A DNA stretch of 38,082 bases, taken from positions 1 to 38,082 of the forward strand of contig DAORDI010000015.1 in assembly GCA_035345895.1 (NCBI GenBank), given 5' to 3'. Origin of the DNA: DAORDI01 sp035345895 (GTDB lineage Bacteria > Spirochaetota > Leptospiria > Leptospirales > Leptospiraceae). Numbering within the stretch: position 1 is the stretch's first letter; the number at the start of each line of letters is the position of its first letter. Under the pieces are notes generated by a model. That model saw only the letters and a list, made by a program, of their open reading frames with translations. It had not been told where the DNA came from and did not search any database. The translations under genes and the position numbers were made by a program. This document shows positions 1 through 9,612 of the stretch, in pieces.

Positions 1-1
1 C

Positions 2-2659
2 GAGCCTCTGATTCTCGCAAATGAACTCGCTAAAAATCTGGCTCTTTTTGATTTCCCCGCCACAATTTCCGGAGTAGACCAAAGCCTGAAAGACCTGATC
101 CGTCTGGACTTCAAAGGAAGAGACAGATCCTACTCCAACAATGGAAGCATTGAGATTTCTGCTTTGGAAACCTTGGTTTTTGTGCTGGCTCTGGTAGATT
201 CCTTCGGATATATTTGGGAAAATGCAGTCTCCTGCAATGCAAATGCCGGCTGTACAAACCAGATTACCGGATCCACTGGGGGTGTAATGAGGGTAGGAGA
301 TACTCTCTGGGCACTTCAGTCCACAATCAGAAGTTCTGATACACTGAATTTTAAGAATATTCTGAACAACAATGCGACAAGCCGTGCAGTTTATAAGGGA
401 GGGGTGGAACTGTCCACGAATACCAGCAAGGCGGTAGACATCAATGCAGAAGTGCTCCGTCTTCTGGAGGCAGGTTCACTGGGTGCTGTCAAATCAATTA
501 CAGCTGGCGGAACAGATCCGGTCTACTCCAAAACAATTCCCTGGGTAATGAACTGGATCAAAAAAGTCGTCTATGAAGGTTATGGACCTTATTACAATAA
601 AAATAAGAAAAACAGTGCAGGACAATTTCTGAATCCTGACGGATCGGTATATAATGCAAATGCAAGTGATACAAATGCAAAGTATGTATCCAGCTGGAAA
701 ACAGCAGACTATAAAATCTGTGTAGATAAATCCGGCGGGAACAGAAGATGGGTAGGCTTGGGAGGATATGAAAGCAACGGAACCACAATCCCGCACCCGA
801 CTGGACTCTGCAATGCAGGAACAAACACCCCTCCTTCTTCTGCTGTGGCAGACTGGTCGTATACAATTTATGAGATGTCTAAAACGGATGCAGAACGTGC
901 CGTGGAAACAGACGAAGAGGCATTTTATAAAAATTTCCAATGGCTTCTGTATGAAAAGAGGTTTGTAGTCATCATTCCAGCCAAGGCAAAACTGGACGCA
1001 TCTCTCACTTTTGAAGAGGCACTTTTCATTGTGGCTGTAGGAAACGGGCTCAAAGGAATGATGGGACTGAAACCAAACTGTGGCCAGTTCAATACTCTCT
1101 CTGACTGCGGAGCCTACAACGGAGTATGGAATTCGGACGTTTCTGCTGTAAAATCAATGAAACTGAAACAGTACGATGCTCTCGGCACCAGTCCTACGAC
1201 CGCCAATTTCTCCCCAACACCGGGAGACTCTGTTCTCCTCCTGGAAGGCTGGGGTTATGGAGCTGCAGGAACGAACCCTTCATTGGGACTGGCATTCGTC
1301 CTTCCAAACACAGCATACAATCTGCTCGTACCTACCCCAAGCCTTGTCTTCGGAATGATCCCACCTGCCATTTCACAGAATTTTGATGCATTGGAAAGAC
1401 TTGGATTTCTTACAGATCAGGTAGTCACTCCTTCTCAGGTTCCAAACAACTGGGACAAGAGGAACAAATTGGCCCCAGTGATTGCTGCCTTGGCAAAAAC
1501 GTTCGATGATCAGGTGGATGTGGCCAACAGCAAGAACCCGTTTACTCTGCTTACCAGTCTGACGAAAATTCTGGCAAGACCAAATGTTCTTACAGAACAG
1601 GATCCGGATTCCTTCAATACAGCAATGGTATTCCCTGCCTGCACCGGCGGTTGTCCTCCCACTATTCCAAGCATCAGGATACAGGGATCTTCTTCCACCA
1701 CCGGAATCAGGAACCCATCTGCTCTTTCCAGTGAATACTATCCCAAAAAAAATTTAAGACCAATGATCAGCGTACTTTCTGAAAACCAGAGAAAGTTCCA
1801 GGATGGGATGCTGAACCTTGTTGCAAAAACAGATCTTCTGACAAATACAATCAGAACACTTGCATTTTTAGGAAGCAGTTCCAGAACAGCTGCACGGGAA
1901 AAAATATTCAACGGTCTATATAAAATAATGGATAATATCCGGATTGATTCAGACCAGACATCCACTACCCTTCAGTACAATCTTCAGACCTACATCAAGG
2001 AAGTCCGTGACAGAATTGCAGTTTATCCTGATTCCAGAAACACTTCCGATCTCACAGGCTCCTCCTGGGACGGAGTCAGTGATTCCGTTGCATTTATCCG
2101 GGACTATCTGGCAAAGGCATCACCGTATACTCTTGTAGGAAGCATTGATTTCTCACTGGGAATGCTGGCCGATATTCCTCCGAGTTCCGAGCAGATCACA
2201 TCATTATTAAATGTAGTATCTGTAATGTTCACCGATACTGCAGGAAACAGGAAATACAGAGTACTGAGTATGATGACAGGAGATCTGCCGGTTATATTAC
2301 AGCAGGTAGCGCCGTACGGAAGAAACGTATTTGCACTTGCAGGCTCTTTGGGTAAACCAGGAAGTTATTTCAGTTATCTTGAACAGAAAATGACCATCGG
2401 AAGCTACAGAATCAGAGATCTCCTCGATGACGTGAACAGATTCTGCACTGCAGAAATGGTTCAGACAAAACTGGAAAATTCGGATGCACTTTTTTATTCC
2501 AGCGGCAAACTTCTGAAACTGTTTGCCGACGTTTATCAGTTTGGAAGGAAACTCGATGCATACGGATTTCCTTTTGCGGACAATCTGAACGTAGATGACA
2601 ATGCTTCTGATTCTCTGTATTGGAACAGACTGAATATGCTTTTGAGCACTAAAAATTAA
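2..2659 (+). CDS. Large hypothetical protein, 5'-truncated by window edge
   Basis: The reading frame is open from base 2 to the TAA at 2657-2659, about 885 codons, with no credible start, so the true N-terminus lies outside the window. An in-frame TTG at 164 has codons continuing smoothly upstream and should not be taken as the start. I do not recognise the family. The protein is rich in Asn, Ser, Thr and Gly, has scattered cysteines and alternates polar and hydrophobic stretches, which would suit an exported or surface protein. It lies 76 bp upstream of a 1031-aa lipoprotein on the same strand with no terminator between them, so the two are probably co-transcribed. The exported location is inferred from composition and neighbour only. 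Confidence 0.8.
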   Translation, partial: EPLILANELAKNLALFDFPATISGVDQSLKDLIRLDFKGRDRSYSNNGSIEISALETLVFVLALVDSFGYIWENAVSCNANAGCTNQITGSTGGVMRVGDTLWALQSTIRSSDTLNFKNILNNNATSRAVYKGGVELSTNTSKAVDINAEVLRLLEAGSLGAVKSITAGGTDPVYSKTIPWVMNWIKKVVYEGYGPYYNKNKKNSAGQFLNPDGSVYNANASDTNAKYVSSWKTADYKICVDKSGGNRRWVGLGGYESNGTTIPHPTGLCNAGTNTPPSSAVADWSYTIYEMSKTDAERAVETDEEAFYKNFQWLLYEKRFVVIIPAKAKLDASLTFEEALFIVAVGNGLKGMMGLKPNCGQFNTLSDCGAYNGVWNSDVSAVKSMKLKQYDALGTSPTTANFSPTPGDSVLLLEGWGYGAAGTNPSLGLAFVLPNTAYNLLVPTPSLVFGMIPPAISQNFDALERLGFLTDQVVTPSQVPNNWDKRNKLAPVIAALAKTFDDQVDVANSKNPFTLLTSLTKILARPNVLTEQDPDSFNTAMVFPACTGGCPPTIPSIRIQGSSSTTGIRNPSALSSEYYPKKNLRPMISVLSENQRKFQDGMLNLVAKTDLLTNTIRTLAFLGSSSRTAAREKIFNGLYKIMDNIRIDSDQTSTTLQYNLQTYIKEVRDRIAVYPDSRNTSDLTGSSWDGVSDSVAFIRDYLAKASPYTLVGSIDFSLGMLADIPPSSEQITSLLNVVSVMFTDTAGNRKYRVLSMMTGDLPVILQQVAPYGRNVFALAGSLGKPGSYFSYLEQKMTIGSYRIRDLLDDVNRFCTAEMVQTKLENSDALFYSSGKLLKLFADVYQFGRKLDAYGFPFADNLNVDDNASDSLYWNRLNMLLSTKN

Positions 2660-2670
2660 GGTTGAAGGTT

Positions 2671-2739
2671 ATGAATTGGAAAGTTTTTTCGTCAAATAAA
2701 GCAGTCGAAAATTACAGAAGTACGGGAGAAGTGAAATGA
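2671..2739 (+). other. Possible 22-codon leader ORF overlapping the next start
   Basis: An ATG at 2671 opens a 22-codon frame (begins MNWKVFSSNK) ending at TGA 2737-2739. That stop overlaps the ATG of the 1031-aa lipoprotein in the classic ATGA arrangement. No clear ribosome binding site precedes it. It could be a translated coupling leader or chance. Low confidence. Confidence 0.2.
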
Positions 2740-5700
2740 AAAAGTCAATGAAAATCAGCACAATTGGGAAATTTTTTTCCTTTCCCATCTTATTGTTTTT
2801 AGTCAACTGTGAATCTCAGACAAGCAAGGGAATTTCACAGCTGGTACCTTTGATTCTGCAAGGAAGCGGACCGGGTGCATATTCTGAACCCGGAAAAAAT
2901 ACTCAGAACGGAGCATCTTCTGAATCAGTGTCTCTTTTGACTGCAGCCAGCAGTACCAGCACCTGTAATGATTCTGCTGTGGAACCTCCAAGCTCGTTCG
3001 GCTCACAGGGGCCTGAAGCATTTTTAAGTGCATGCAGCACTGATAATATGAACAGATACAGAAATCTGGAGATTAAGTTTTCTGACCCTATGGGACAGGC
3101 TTCTGTTCAAGGCAATTTTTCCATTATATGCAACGGCTCCACTCTTCCTGGTCCTGGCGCAGGCGGAACGTTCATCTGGAAAAGTCCACAAAGGCTGATC
3201 TTTGATCCTTACAGAGAATTAAGTTCAAATGCCAGCTGCACAATTACAATTTCCAACGGTGCACAGACGACTGAAGGAAAAAGTCTCATAAGTTATACAA
3301 AATCATTCAAAGCTGCTCATGATTACCTGATCACATCGTCTATTCAGCAGGGTGCAGTCAATATTGTTATGGGAGGACAGAATGATGTCACTTTCAATAA
3401 ATCTGCAAACCTCATACTGAATGCCTCATTTACCAATCCGACAGGAGCATTTGATGAAATCAAAAAGATTGTATTCAACAAAATGGGAAATACTGATGCG
3501 CAGGGCAACCCTTTGGCAGGGGCAAAAACAATCTGCGAGGACAGTTGCTCTTCTTTAGGAACTCCTATCAATCTGAGCACTGATTCTTTTATGACTGGCG
3601 GAATGGCTCTTACTGACGGCGGGAACACCTACTATTTCGAAATCACCACTAAACAGCTTTCCAAAATTCAGAGATACATCAGCTTTAATTACGGGAACCT
3701 GAACACCAATCCGACAGGGCTCATCAACAATGTAGCTTCCGGTGTTCTGGATCAGACACAGATGATGAAACTTCTCGAAAGACTGATTGAAGTGTTTGCA
3801 GAACAGAAATTCAGAGTGACAAACAAAACATTCAACCAGTTTGCGCAGACTCCCGTTTCTTCTGCAAGAAATACAACCAAATGTATTGATTACAAGAATG
3901 GAAACTTCAACTATATTTCTACCTATGGTGACAACCCAAGCGGAGGTTACTGCGGACCTGACGGGAATACAGGTACATTCATAGGAACATATAACGGTAT
4001 CTTAAGTTTCTGGTCAGATTCCTACTTTGATATGGATGTTTATGTGACCAATGTCTCTATACCAGGCTCGGCAGGAGGATCTCCTACAGTAGATGCAGTA
4101 ATGCAGGTCAACAATACAAATGAACTTGGTGTAACTCTCGGTGCCAAAAAAGCTTATGTAGACTTGGCTGTAATCGCCAGAAACAGAAGCACTCTTGGGG
4201 TTGTAATTCCTTCCGGAAGCAGGTTTTATTTTACAACAAGCATTGAGCTGAACAGCACATCCAATTACACTTTGCGAAATGCAATTGCTAAGGCTGGACT
4301 TTCTGTCAATGGATCAGGAAACTTGGCACTGAATCTGTTTACATTGCAGACCCCTACAAACGCGAATGATCCTAACTTCCAGATCTCTCAGTGGGTAGAC
4401 AACCTGATTGTAGGAGGAATGACACTTCAGGATTCAACAAGCTGGGCAGCGGATCTCCTCTCTCCAATCACCGAAATGATCGCAAATGGATTAGTCCCTC
4501 AAGTCAAAGCTGCAATCACTCAGTCAATGCTTGCAGACATACTTCAAAAAGTTGCTCCTGAGGTGCTGAATGCTATTGTGGGAACTCTTTCCAATCCTGG
4601 GATCGATATCTCTCTTCCAAGTTATCTGCCGGCTCCATTGAATTCATTCGGGCTGAATGCAAAAGTGCAGCTCTCCAGTGACGCAGTAATGAGAGTGAGC
4701 GGAGCAAATAAAGGGATTGTAGCGTCCGTACATGCCGCTCTCAATGCAAAAAACCCATTGGCGGCCGGTTCACAGAGACAGCACGCAAACGGAACACTCT
4801 GTTCCAACGGATGTTTTGTGTATAATAAGGATCCAGGCACGCCTCTCATTGACGTAAACAACCATGCACCGTTCAATCAAAGTGCGACAGTTCCAGGATT
4901 TCAGCTCGCACTTCATTCGGATTCCATCACTCAGGCTGCATACCATATGTGGAAAAACAGAGCAATCGACCTGAATGTGGACAGTGCCTTCATTGCATCC
5001 ATCAACAGTTATGCAGGTTCTGATCCTCTTCTGAAACTGACTGACTCACTTTTGAAAGCATCGGCCATTATGTCGATCATAGCTCCGGGACAGAATACTC
5101 TCTCAGGAATAGACGGATCAAACAACCTGATGCCTGCCATCTGTGCGGATGACCAGGTCAGATTTAAAATTGATCCTCTGATGCCGCCCGTAGTGAAAAT
5201 GATCAACAATGCAGGTTATGATCCAAACACAAATGCACAGGCAAACGTAAATGCTACATTCAGTGATCTTCAGGTTACTCTTCAGGGGAAAAGAACAGAC
5301 AACAGTGCTGCCTGTATGGCTTTGAGAGGAGCTGCAGACAACAGCTACTTTACAATGGCTACACTGAAAGTCAGTATGAACGCAAATGCAAATTTCAGAT
5401 TCGTAGAATTTGACAACCCCACTACAGGTCCAAATGACTATCTGAATTCACTCAGCCTCAGGATTTTTACTGATACTCTGAAATACAGCATTGATGTTGT
5501 AGAAGGATCAACCGCAAATCCGTATGCTCTTGATCCAATCGGAATCAAATCGGTGTTTGACCCATTAGTCAAATCATTGGTGGTTCCTTTGGTGAACAGC
5601 ATTCTGAACAGAGTTCCTCTGCCTCCTCAGGTAAATTTCGCTGCACTGAATTATCCTGCGACAAGCACAGTCTGCAAGATTAATGTTCAAACGGACAATT

Positions 5701-5831
5701 ATCTGAAACTGAACAGTTTAAGTGTTCCTGCTGTAGATGCTTCAGCGAATCCGTATGTTCTGGCTCAGGCGACTTTGATGGGACTTTCTCTTGGTGACCC
5801 AAAATATCTGCTTGAGTCAAGCTGCAGATAA
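2736..5831 (+). CDS. Large lipoprotein with bacterial Ig-like (SbsA-type) domain
   Basis: This is a 1031-aa protein with a basic N-terminus, a hydrophobic core and a lipobox ending at Cys25 (FLVNC), so it is predicted to be a lipoprotein. Residues about 95-190 resemble the SbsA-type bacterial Ig-like domain (Big_5): a conserved IKFSDPM near residue 112, then alternating beta strands and a T-F-K-A end. The remaining 800 residues are Asn/Ser/Thr-rich with paired cysteines, and I cannot assign them. The start is supported by GGGAGAA about 6 bases upstream of ATG 2736. The gene follows another large protein of similar composition and ends at a terminator. A surface or periplasmic structural role is inference. 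Confidence 0.85.
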   Translation: MKKSMKISTIGKFFSFPILLFLVNCESQTSKGISQLVPLILQGSGPGAYSEPGKNTQNGASSESVSLLTAASSTSTCNDSAVEPPSSFGSQGPEAFLSACSTDNMNRYRNLEIKFSDPMGQASVQGNFSIICNGSTLPGPGAGGTFIWKSPQRLIFDPYRELSSNASCTITISNGAQTTEGKSLISYTKSFKAAHDYLITSSIQQGAVNIVMGGQNDVTFNKSANLILNASFTNPTGAFDEIKKIVFNKMGNTDAQGNPLAGAKTICEDSCSSLGTPINLSTDSFMTGGMALTDGGNTYYFEITTKQLSKIQRYISFNYGNLNTNPTGLINNVASGVLDQTQMMKLLERLIEVFAEQKFRVTNKTFNQFAQTPVSSARNTTKCIDYKNGNFNYISTYGDNPSGGYCGPDGNTGTFIGTYNGILSFWSDSYFDMDVYVTNVSIPGSAGGSPTVDAVMQVNNTNELGVTLGAKKAYVDLAVIARNRSTLGVVIPSGSRFYFTTSIELNSTSNYTLRNAIAKAGLSVNGSGNLALNLFTLQTPTNANDPNFQISQWVDNLIVGGMTLQDSTSWAADLLSPITEMIANGLVPQVKAAITQSMLADILQKVAPEVLNAIVGTLSNPGIDISLPSYLPAPLNSFGLNAKVQLSSDAVMRVSGANKGIVASVHAALNAKNPLAAGSQRQHANGTLCSNGCFVYNKDPGTPLIDVNNHAPFNQSATVPGFQLALHSDSITQAAYHMWKNRAIDLNVDSAFIASINSYAGSDPLLKLTDSLLKASAIMSIIAPGQNTLSGIDGSNNLMPAICADDQVRFKIDPLMPPVVKMINNAGYDPNTNAQANVNATFSDLQVTLQGKRTDNSAACMALRGAADNSYFTMATLKVSMNANANFRFVEFDNPTTGPNDYLNSLSLRIFTDTLKYSIDVVEGSTANPYALDPIGIKSVFDPLVKSLVVPLVNSILNRVPLPPQVNFAALNYPATSTVCKINVQTDNYLKLNSLSVPAVDASANPYVLAQATLMGLSLGDPKYLLESSCR

Positions 5832-5840
5832 TTACTAAAG

Positions 5841-5873
5841 GCGTGAATCAGTAATGGTTCACGCTGTTTTTTT
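5841..5873 (+). terminator. Rho-independent terminator after the large lipoprotein gene
   Basis: GCGTGAA (5841-5847) and TTCACGC (5858-5864) form a 7-bp stem with a 10-base loop, followed after one G by seven T. It starts 9 bp after the stop codon at 5831. The T tract is only on the + strand side. It runs into the end of the convergent minus-strand gene. Confidence 0.8.
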
Positions 5874-6513
5874 AAAATCTTACTCCTAGTCCGGCACTTC
5901 CCAAATCAGATACTGCATCAATCTTTCCATTTCCTGAAAAAGCGGTCTGCTGCCGCTGAACCTGAATGTAAAAAAAGAAACTGTCAATATTGAATTGAAT
6001 GCCTAGCCTGCCCTCCCCTCCCTTCACATCACATTTTGTATCCTTTCCGATGCAGCTTCCTCCGAAGAAACTGAATCCGATATATGGGTCAAATGTACTG
6101 TCTCCGTTCAGATGGAAGTTTAAATCAACCGCTCCTGAATTATAATGAAAATTGAATACTCTTCTGGAGTTAACTGAGTCGATTAATGAATAAAAAAGGA
6201 TGCTTCGAGATGCGTCCTGTCCGCGAGAAAGTTCTGATTGAATTAAATAATATGGAATTATATAGTCTAACGGATTGCTTTTTGCCTTCAGACCGGAACT
6301 GCTTTCAGAATAACTCAATCCGATCCCTAAAAAAGGGAATGGTCTATATTCCAGACCGGCCTTTCCGGTATCTGTTTTGCCGGTCTCTGCTTTCGTTTCC
6401 ATCTTCCCTCCGCCCCCCTGCAGATAAAAATAAAATGAATAGGGGGATTCTTTTGGGAGTTCCTCTGCAATGACATAAAACACAGAAGATAAAAAAATCA
6501 TAAAAAATTTCAT
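5872..6513 (-). CDS. Putative small outer-membrane beta-barrel protein
   Basis: This 213-aa protein has a short signal peptide (MKFFMIFLSSVFYVIAEE) and no lipobox cysteine. The mature part alternates aromatic/hydrophobic and polar residues (FYFYLQGGGGK, GIGLSYSES, YIGFSFFGGS, FFYIQVQRQQ). It ends in GLGVRF, a terminal aromatic residue typical of outer-membrane barrels. No specific family is recognised. The length suits an 8-strand barrel. The ribosome binding site is weak. The gene is convergent with the upstream lipoprotein, and its stop lies inside that gene's terminator. The barrel call rests on pattern only. Confidence 0.65.
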   Translation of the reverse strand: MKFFMIFLSSVFYVIAEELPKESPYSFYFYLQGGGGKMETKAETGKTDTGKAGLEYRPFPFLGIGLSYSESSSGLKAKSNPLDYIIPYYLIQSELSRGQDASRSILFYSLIDSVNSRRVFNFHYNSGAVDLNFHLNGDSTFDPYIGFSFFGGSCIGKDTKCDVKGGEGRLGIQFNIDSFFFYIQVQRQQTAFSGNGKIDAVSDLGSAGLGVRF

Positions 6514-6570
6514 AATTCTGCAGATATTATCTCTTTTGTACGATGATTGGTGTTTTGTTCAGATAATGAG

Positions 6571-6684
6571 GTTGTGTAAAAGCATACCTCGATACATTTT
6601 TCACCGCCGGTTACCGAGTGAAAAACCCAATATTTTCAGGGTTTTTCGTATCGAAAATCACTCGGTAACCTGCTTTTACACAGT
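6571..6684. repeat. Long interrupted inverted repeat; MITE or IS-remnant candidate
   Basis: The outer arms TGTGTAAAAGCA (6573-6584) and TGCTTTTACACA (6671-6682) are perfect complements. Inside them GGTTACCGAGTG (6609-6620) pairs with CACTCGGTAACC (6659-6670), and GAAAAACCC (6620-6628) pairs with GGGTTTTTC (6639-6647). The left side carries an extra 24 bases between outer and middle arms. TGTGTAAAA at the very ends resembles the terminal repeats of IS256-family elements (established for that family); assignment to it here is inference. There is no ORF inside. It lies just downstream of greA and could also end its transcript. No convincing target-site duplication was found. Confidence 0.6.
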
Positions 6685-6704
6685 CCCATTTGATTACTTA
6701 TTTT

Positions 6705-9467
6705 TCAGCTTTCCTTGTAAGGATCTATAGACAGAACCTCAAAGTTAGTTGCATTCCCTTCGAAGATGACATTGGCAGTCTGGCCGATTTTCTTTCCAAG
6801 GAGTGCCTTTCCTACAGGAGACTGATAACTGATAATGTTCTTTTCAGTATCTGCATCCCATGGGCCGAGAATGGAATAAGTCAGGTCTTCTGAAGTTGTC
6901 AGGTTTCGCAATACAACCTTGCATCCGACTCTGATCTTGTCTGTCTGAACCTTGTTCAGATCAATAATTCTGGCAATTTTCAGTTCATGCTCAAGCTTCT
7001 TACTTTCTGTCTGGAGCTGATTCTGTTTTTCCATTGCAGCCTTGTATTCAGCATTCTCCCTCAAGTCGCCCTTTTCCTGAGCCTCACCGATATCTCTAGA
7101 GTTTTCAGGCATTTCGACATTGACGAGATGATCAAATGCTTCTTTTTTCTTGCTGTACCCTTTTTCTGTTACAAGAACTACATTTGCCGGAATATTTGCG
7201 AGAACATCCTCTTCTTCTTCTTTTTCCTCAGAAGCGAGAGCCTGATTCCATTCGAAACCTGGCTTAAGATGAGAGATCAGTTCAAGAAATTTTTCCTTTT
7301 CTGAATCCGAAATAAATGGAACTTCCTTATACAGCGCATAGAGACGTCTTAAAAACTCATCACCTGCAGAATGAATTGTTTTGGAAATCACTTCATTTTT
7401 ATTTCCAAACAGTATCTCTGAAGCCATATTCTTCAGTTTAGTTCCCTTCTCTTCTATCTTTGAAAGAGGCTTCAAAAGTCGGAATACTCTCAGAACCATT
7501 TCATTTTCATTGAGGTTCATCCAAGTGTAACTCCAGAGGCCGGAAAGCTGTGATTTTGCAGTCCAGAGGAAAATCTCGGGAAAGTCTTTCATTCTGTTCA
7601 TCACAGTTTCAAGGAAAAGATTCAGTTCAGAGAACTTTGCATCCTGAACCAAAAGCGAGAATACATACTTATTGATTTTTACTGGGACTTCAAAAAGAAT
7701 TCCTACAAAAATATCTGTCCAGGCAGGATGGAATTTACGTATCAAATTTACATAGACTTTTTTGACTTCGAGGTTGCTCATCTGCTTGGAAAACTGGATT
7801 GCCTCTTCTTTGGAAATCGCGCTGAAAAGTCTTCCTGCCTCTGCTTCAGACATATGTCTAGGAAGATCATCTTTTTCAACGATCCCTGAAGCAATCTCCA
7901 TATAAATATAAGCAATGATTCTGCGGAAAGTGTCTTTCGCTTCCTCTTCTTCATAATAAAAATGATTGAAGGATTCGACTGCCCCTTCTGCTTCATGGTA
8001 GACTTCCAAAGCTTCCAGTGCTATATCCAGTTTCTTATTGATGTCAGTCTGAGCATTGAACTTTTCGGTCAATTCTTCAGTCAGTGAAATAGGCTTTTGA
8101 CGGAATACAATTTCATCTTTCTTCTTTGGGTTAAAACCGATTCTAGGATCTTTTTTAAGTGCAAGTTTTGCCTTATTCCACCATTTTGTCCAGTCTTCTG
8201 TTTTCTTTACAAACCTTCCAATGATTTCTGATTTGATATCATTCAAGGTCATTGTATTATCATGAGAAGTCAGAAGTTCCGCAATAAAATTCGAAACATC
8301 ATCCTGAAACATTCTATGAATTTCATTTGGAGTCTCATAAAGCTTCACCCAGATATGGTCTTTTTTGAGAGGTTTCAGACTTGTAATTGCCATCTGAATA
8401 GAAAGCTTGTGATCCGGCTTTCCTACAAAGTCTACAACAATGGAATCGCTCTCACTGCTGATCGATTTGATCTTGCCTACACCCCAATTTCTGTGCATCA
8501 CATAATTGTTCGTATCGAAAACGATATTCCTTTCAAAGTTGGTAATACATGCTTTGATAGGCTTTTTAGTATTTCCCAGTTCAGACATTTTCAGGAATTC
8601 ATCCAGCAGAGAATGCCCCGCGTACTTTGATTTATAAGCACGAATCAGTTCGTTTCTGGCCTTTGGAGACAAAGGCTCATTGTCCAAAATTTTCTTAAGA
8701 AAATGAATTGTTTTGTCATAGTCTTCTAAATTCTTATATGTCTCCATTAATGGAAACAGAAGCACGACCAGTCTTGTTCTTTCACGGTTAGCCAGAAGAA
8801 TTCTTTCAATTCTTTCAAAAAACAAAAGATCTTCAAAGTTATTGGAAATCAGTATTGGCCAGATTTCTTCCAAATTCTGATAATCTTTGGAGCGCGCAAA
8901 AGATTCAGCTGCCTGCTTGAGGAAACTGATCGCTTTAGGCTTATCCTCATCAATGATGGACATCGCATATTTTTTTGCAATTTCAGGATTCTTTCTGTCG
9001 TGTTTAGCCAGTTTTTCCAGTACGAACTTCAGTTCTTTATTTTTATTCTGTTTTTCCAAAGCCTCAGCTTTGTATTTGAGAGCCATTCTCTGCTCTCCAA
9101 AAAGTAAAATCTGGTCTGCGACGTGTTCAATGATCGACCATTTTCCATGACCTTTCAGCTGCTCAAGAAGTGTTTTTAGATGATTGGAATCCTCCAGCTT
9201 ATTCTGCATAAGAGAAATGATTCCCATCATATATCGTGAAGATATGCTGTCTTGGTGATCATTTAGATGTTCTTTCATCAGCTGATTTGCTTCAGTCAGC
9301 TTTCCCAGCTGCTTATAGTGCTGGATCAGATCATCATAAATTTTAAATTTTGTTACCGGAACATTGCCTGCATCCACTCTTACATAGATTTCTTCATTTA
9401 TTAGAGCAGTTAATTTTTGAAATTCTCCGCTGGCCTTATCTGGTAATACGGCAGTATCTTGTGACAT
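6705..9467 (-). CDS. greA: Transcription elongation factor GreA with long N-terminal extension
   Basis: The C-terminal ~155 residues are a full GreA. The coiled-coil hairpin keeps the tip GDLRENAEYKAA with the acidic Asp and Glu that stimulate RNA cleavage by stalled RNA polymerase. After it comes the globular FKBP-like domain ending in a PVGKALLGKKIG segment. About 760 residues precede it, helical and tetratricopeptide-like near the start and without a recognised catalytic motif. Normal GreA is about 160 aa; long N-terminal extensions are known in leptospires and chlamydiae. I chose ATG 9467 (MSQDTAVLPD) because GGGG lies about 7 bases upstream. An in-frame ATG at 9479 has no ribosome binding site. 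What the extension binds is not visible. Confidence 0.93.
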   Translation of the reverse strand: MSQDTAVLPDKASGEFQKLTALINEEIYVRVDAGNVPVTKFKIYDDLIQHYKQLGKLTEANQLMKEHLNDHQDSISSRYMMGIISLMQNKLEDSNHLKTLLEQLKGHGKWSIIEHVADQILLFGEQRMALKYKAEALEKQNKNKELKFVLEKLAKHDRKNPEIAKKYAMSIIDEDKPKAISFLKQAAESFARSKDYQNLEEIWPILISNNFEDLLFFERIERILLANRERTRLVVLLFPLMETYKNLEDYDKTIHFLKKILDNEPLSPKARNELIRAYKSKYAGHSLLDEFLKMSELGNTKKPIKACITNFERNIVFDTNNYVMHRNWGVGKIKSISSESDSIVVDFVGKPDHKLSIQMAITSLKPLKKDHIWVKLYETPNEIHRMFQDDVSNFIAELLTSHDNTMTLNDIKSEIIGRFVKKTEDWTKWWNKAKLALKKDPRIGFNPKKKDEIVFRQKPISLTEELTEKFNAQTDINKKLDIALEALEVYHEAEGAVESFNHFYYEEEEAKDTFRRIIAYIYMEIASGIVEKDDLPRHMSEAEAGRLFSAISKEEAIQFSKQMSNLEVKKVYVNLIRKFHPAWTDIFVGILFEVPVKINKYVFSLLVQDAKFSELNLFLETVMNRMKDFPEIFLWTAKSQLSGLWSYTWMNLNENEMVLRVFRLLKPLSKIEEKGTKLKNMASEILFGNKNEVISKTIHSAGDEFLRRLYALYKEVPFISDSEKEKFLELISHLKPGFEWNQALASEEKEEEEDVLANIPANVVLVTEKGYSKKKEAFDHLVNVEMPENSRDIGEAQEKGDLRENAEYKAAMEKQNQLQTESKKLEHELKIARIIDLNKVQTDKIRVGCKVVLRNLTTSEDLTYSILGPWDADTEKNIISYQSPVGKALLGKKIGQTANVIFEGNATNFEVLSIDPYKES

Positions 9468-9562
9468 GAACAACCCCATTGAATAATAATTATTTAAAAG
9501 AAATAGTGCGTTATAAGAACTAGATTTTTAGGATCAGTGAATTAGTAAAGCAGAAAAAAAGG

Positions 9563-9591
9563 AAAGAAAAAGCTCGGGTGTGCACCCGAGC
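9563..9591 (-). terminator. Rho-independent terminator of the flaA operon
   Basis: On the minus strand GCTCGGGTG-CA-CACCCGAGC (9572-9591) is a perfect 9-bp GC-rich stem with a 2-base loop, followed by TTTTTCTTT. It lies about 20 bp after the flaA1 stop. The + strand side lacks a T tract, so it acts on the minus strand. Confidence 0.9.
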
Positions 9592-9612
9592 AATTGTTGA
9601 AGGAGAAAAAAA

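Noticed and set aside
164..166. TTG as start of the first gene
   Set aside because: The frame is open to the window edge with similar composition, so the gene begins outside the window.
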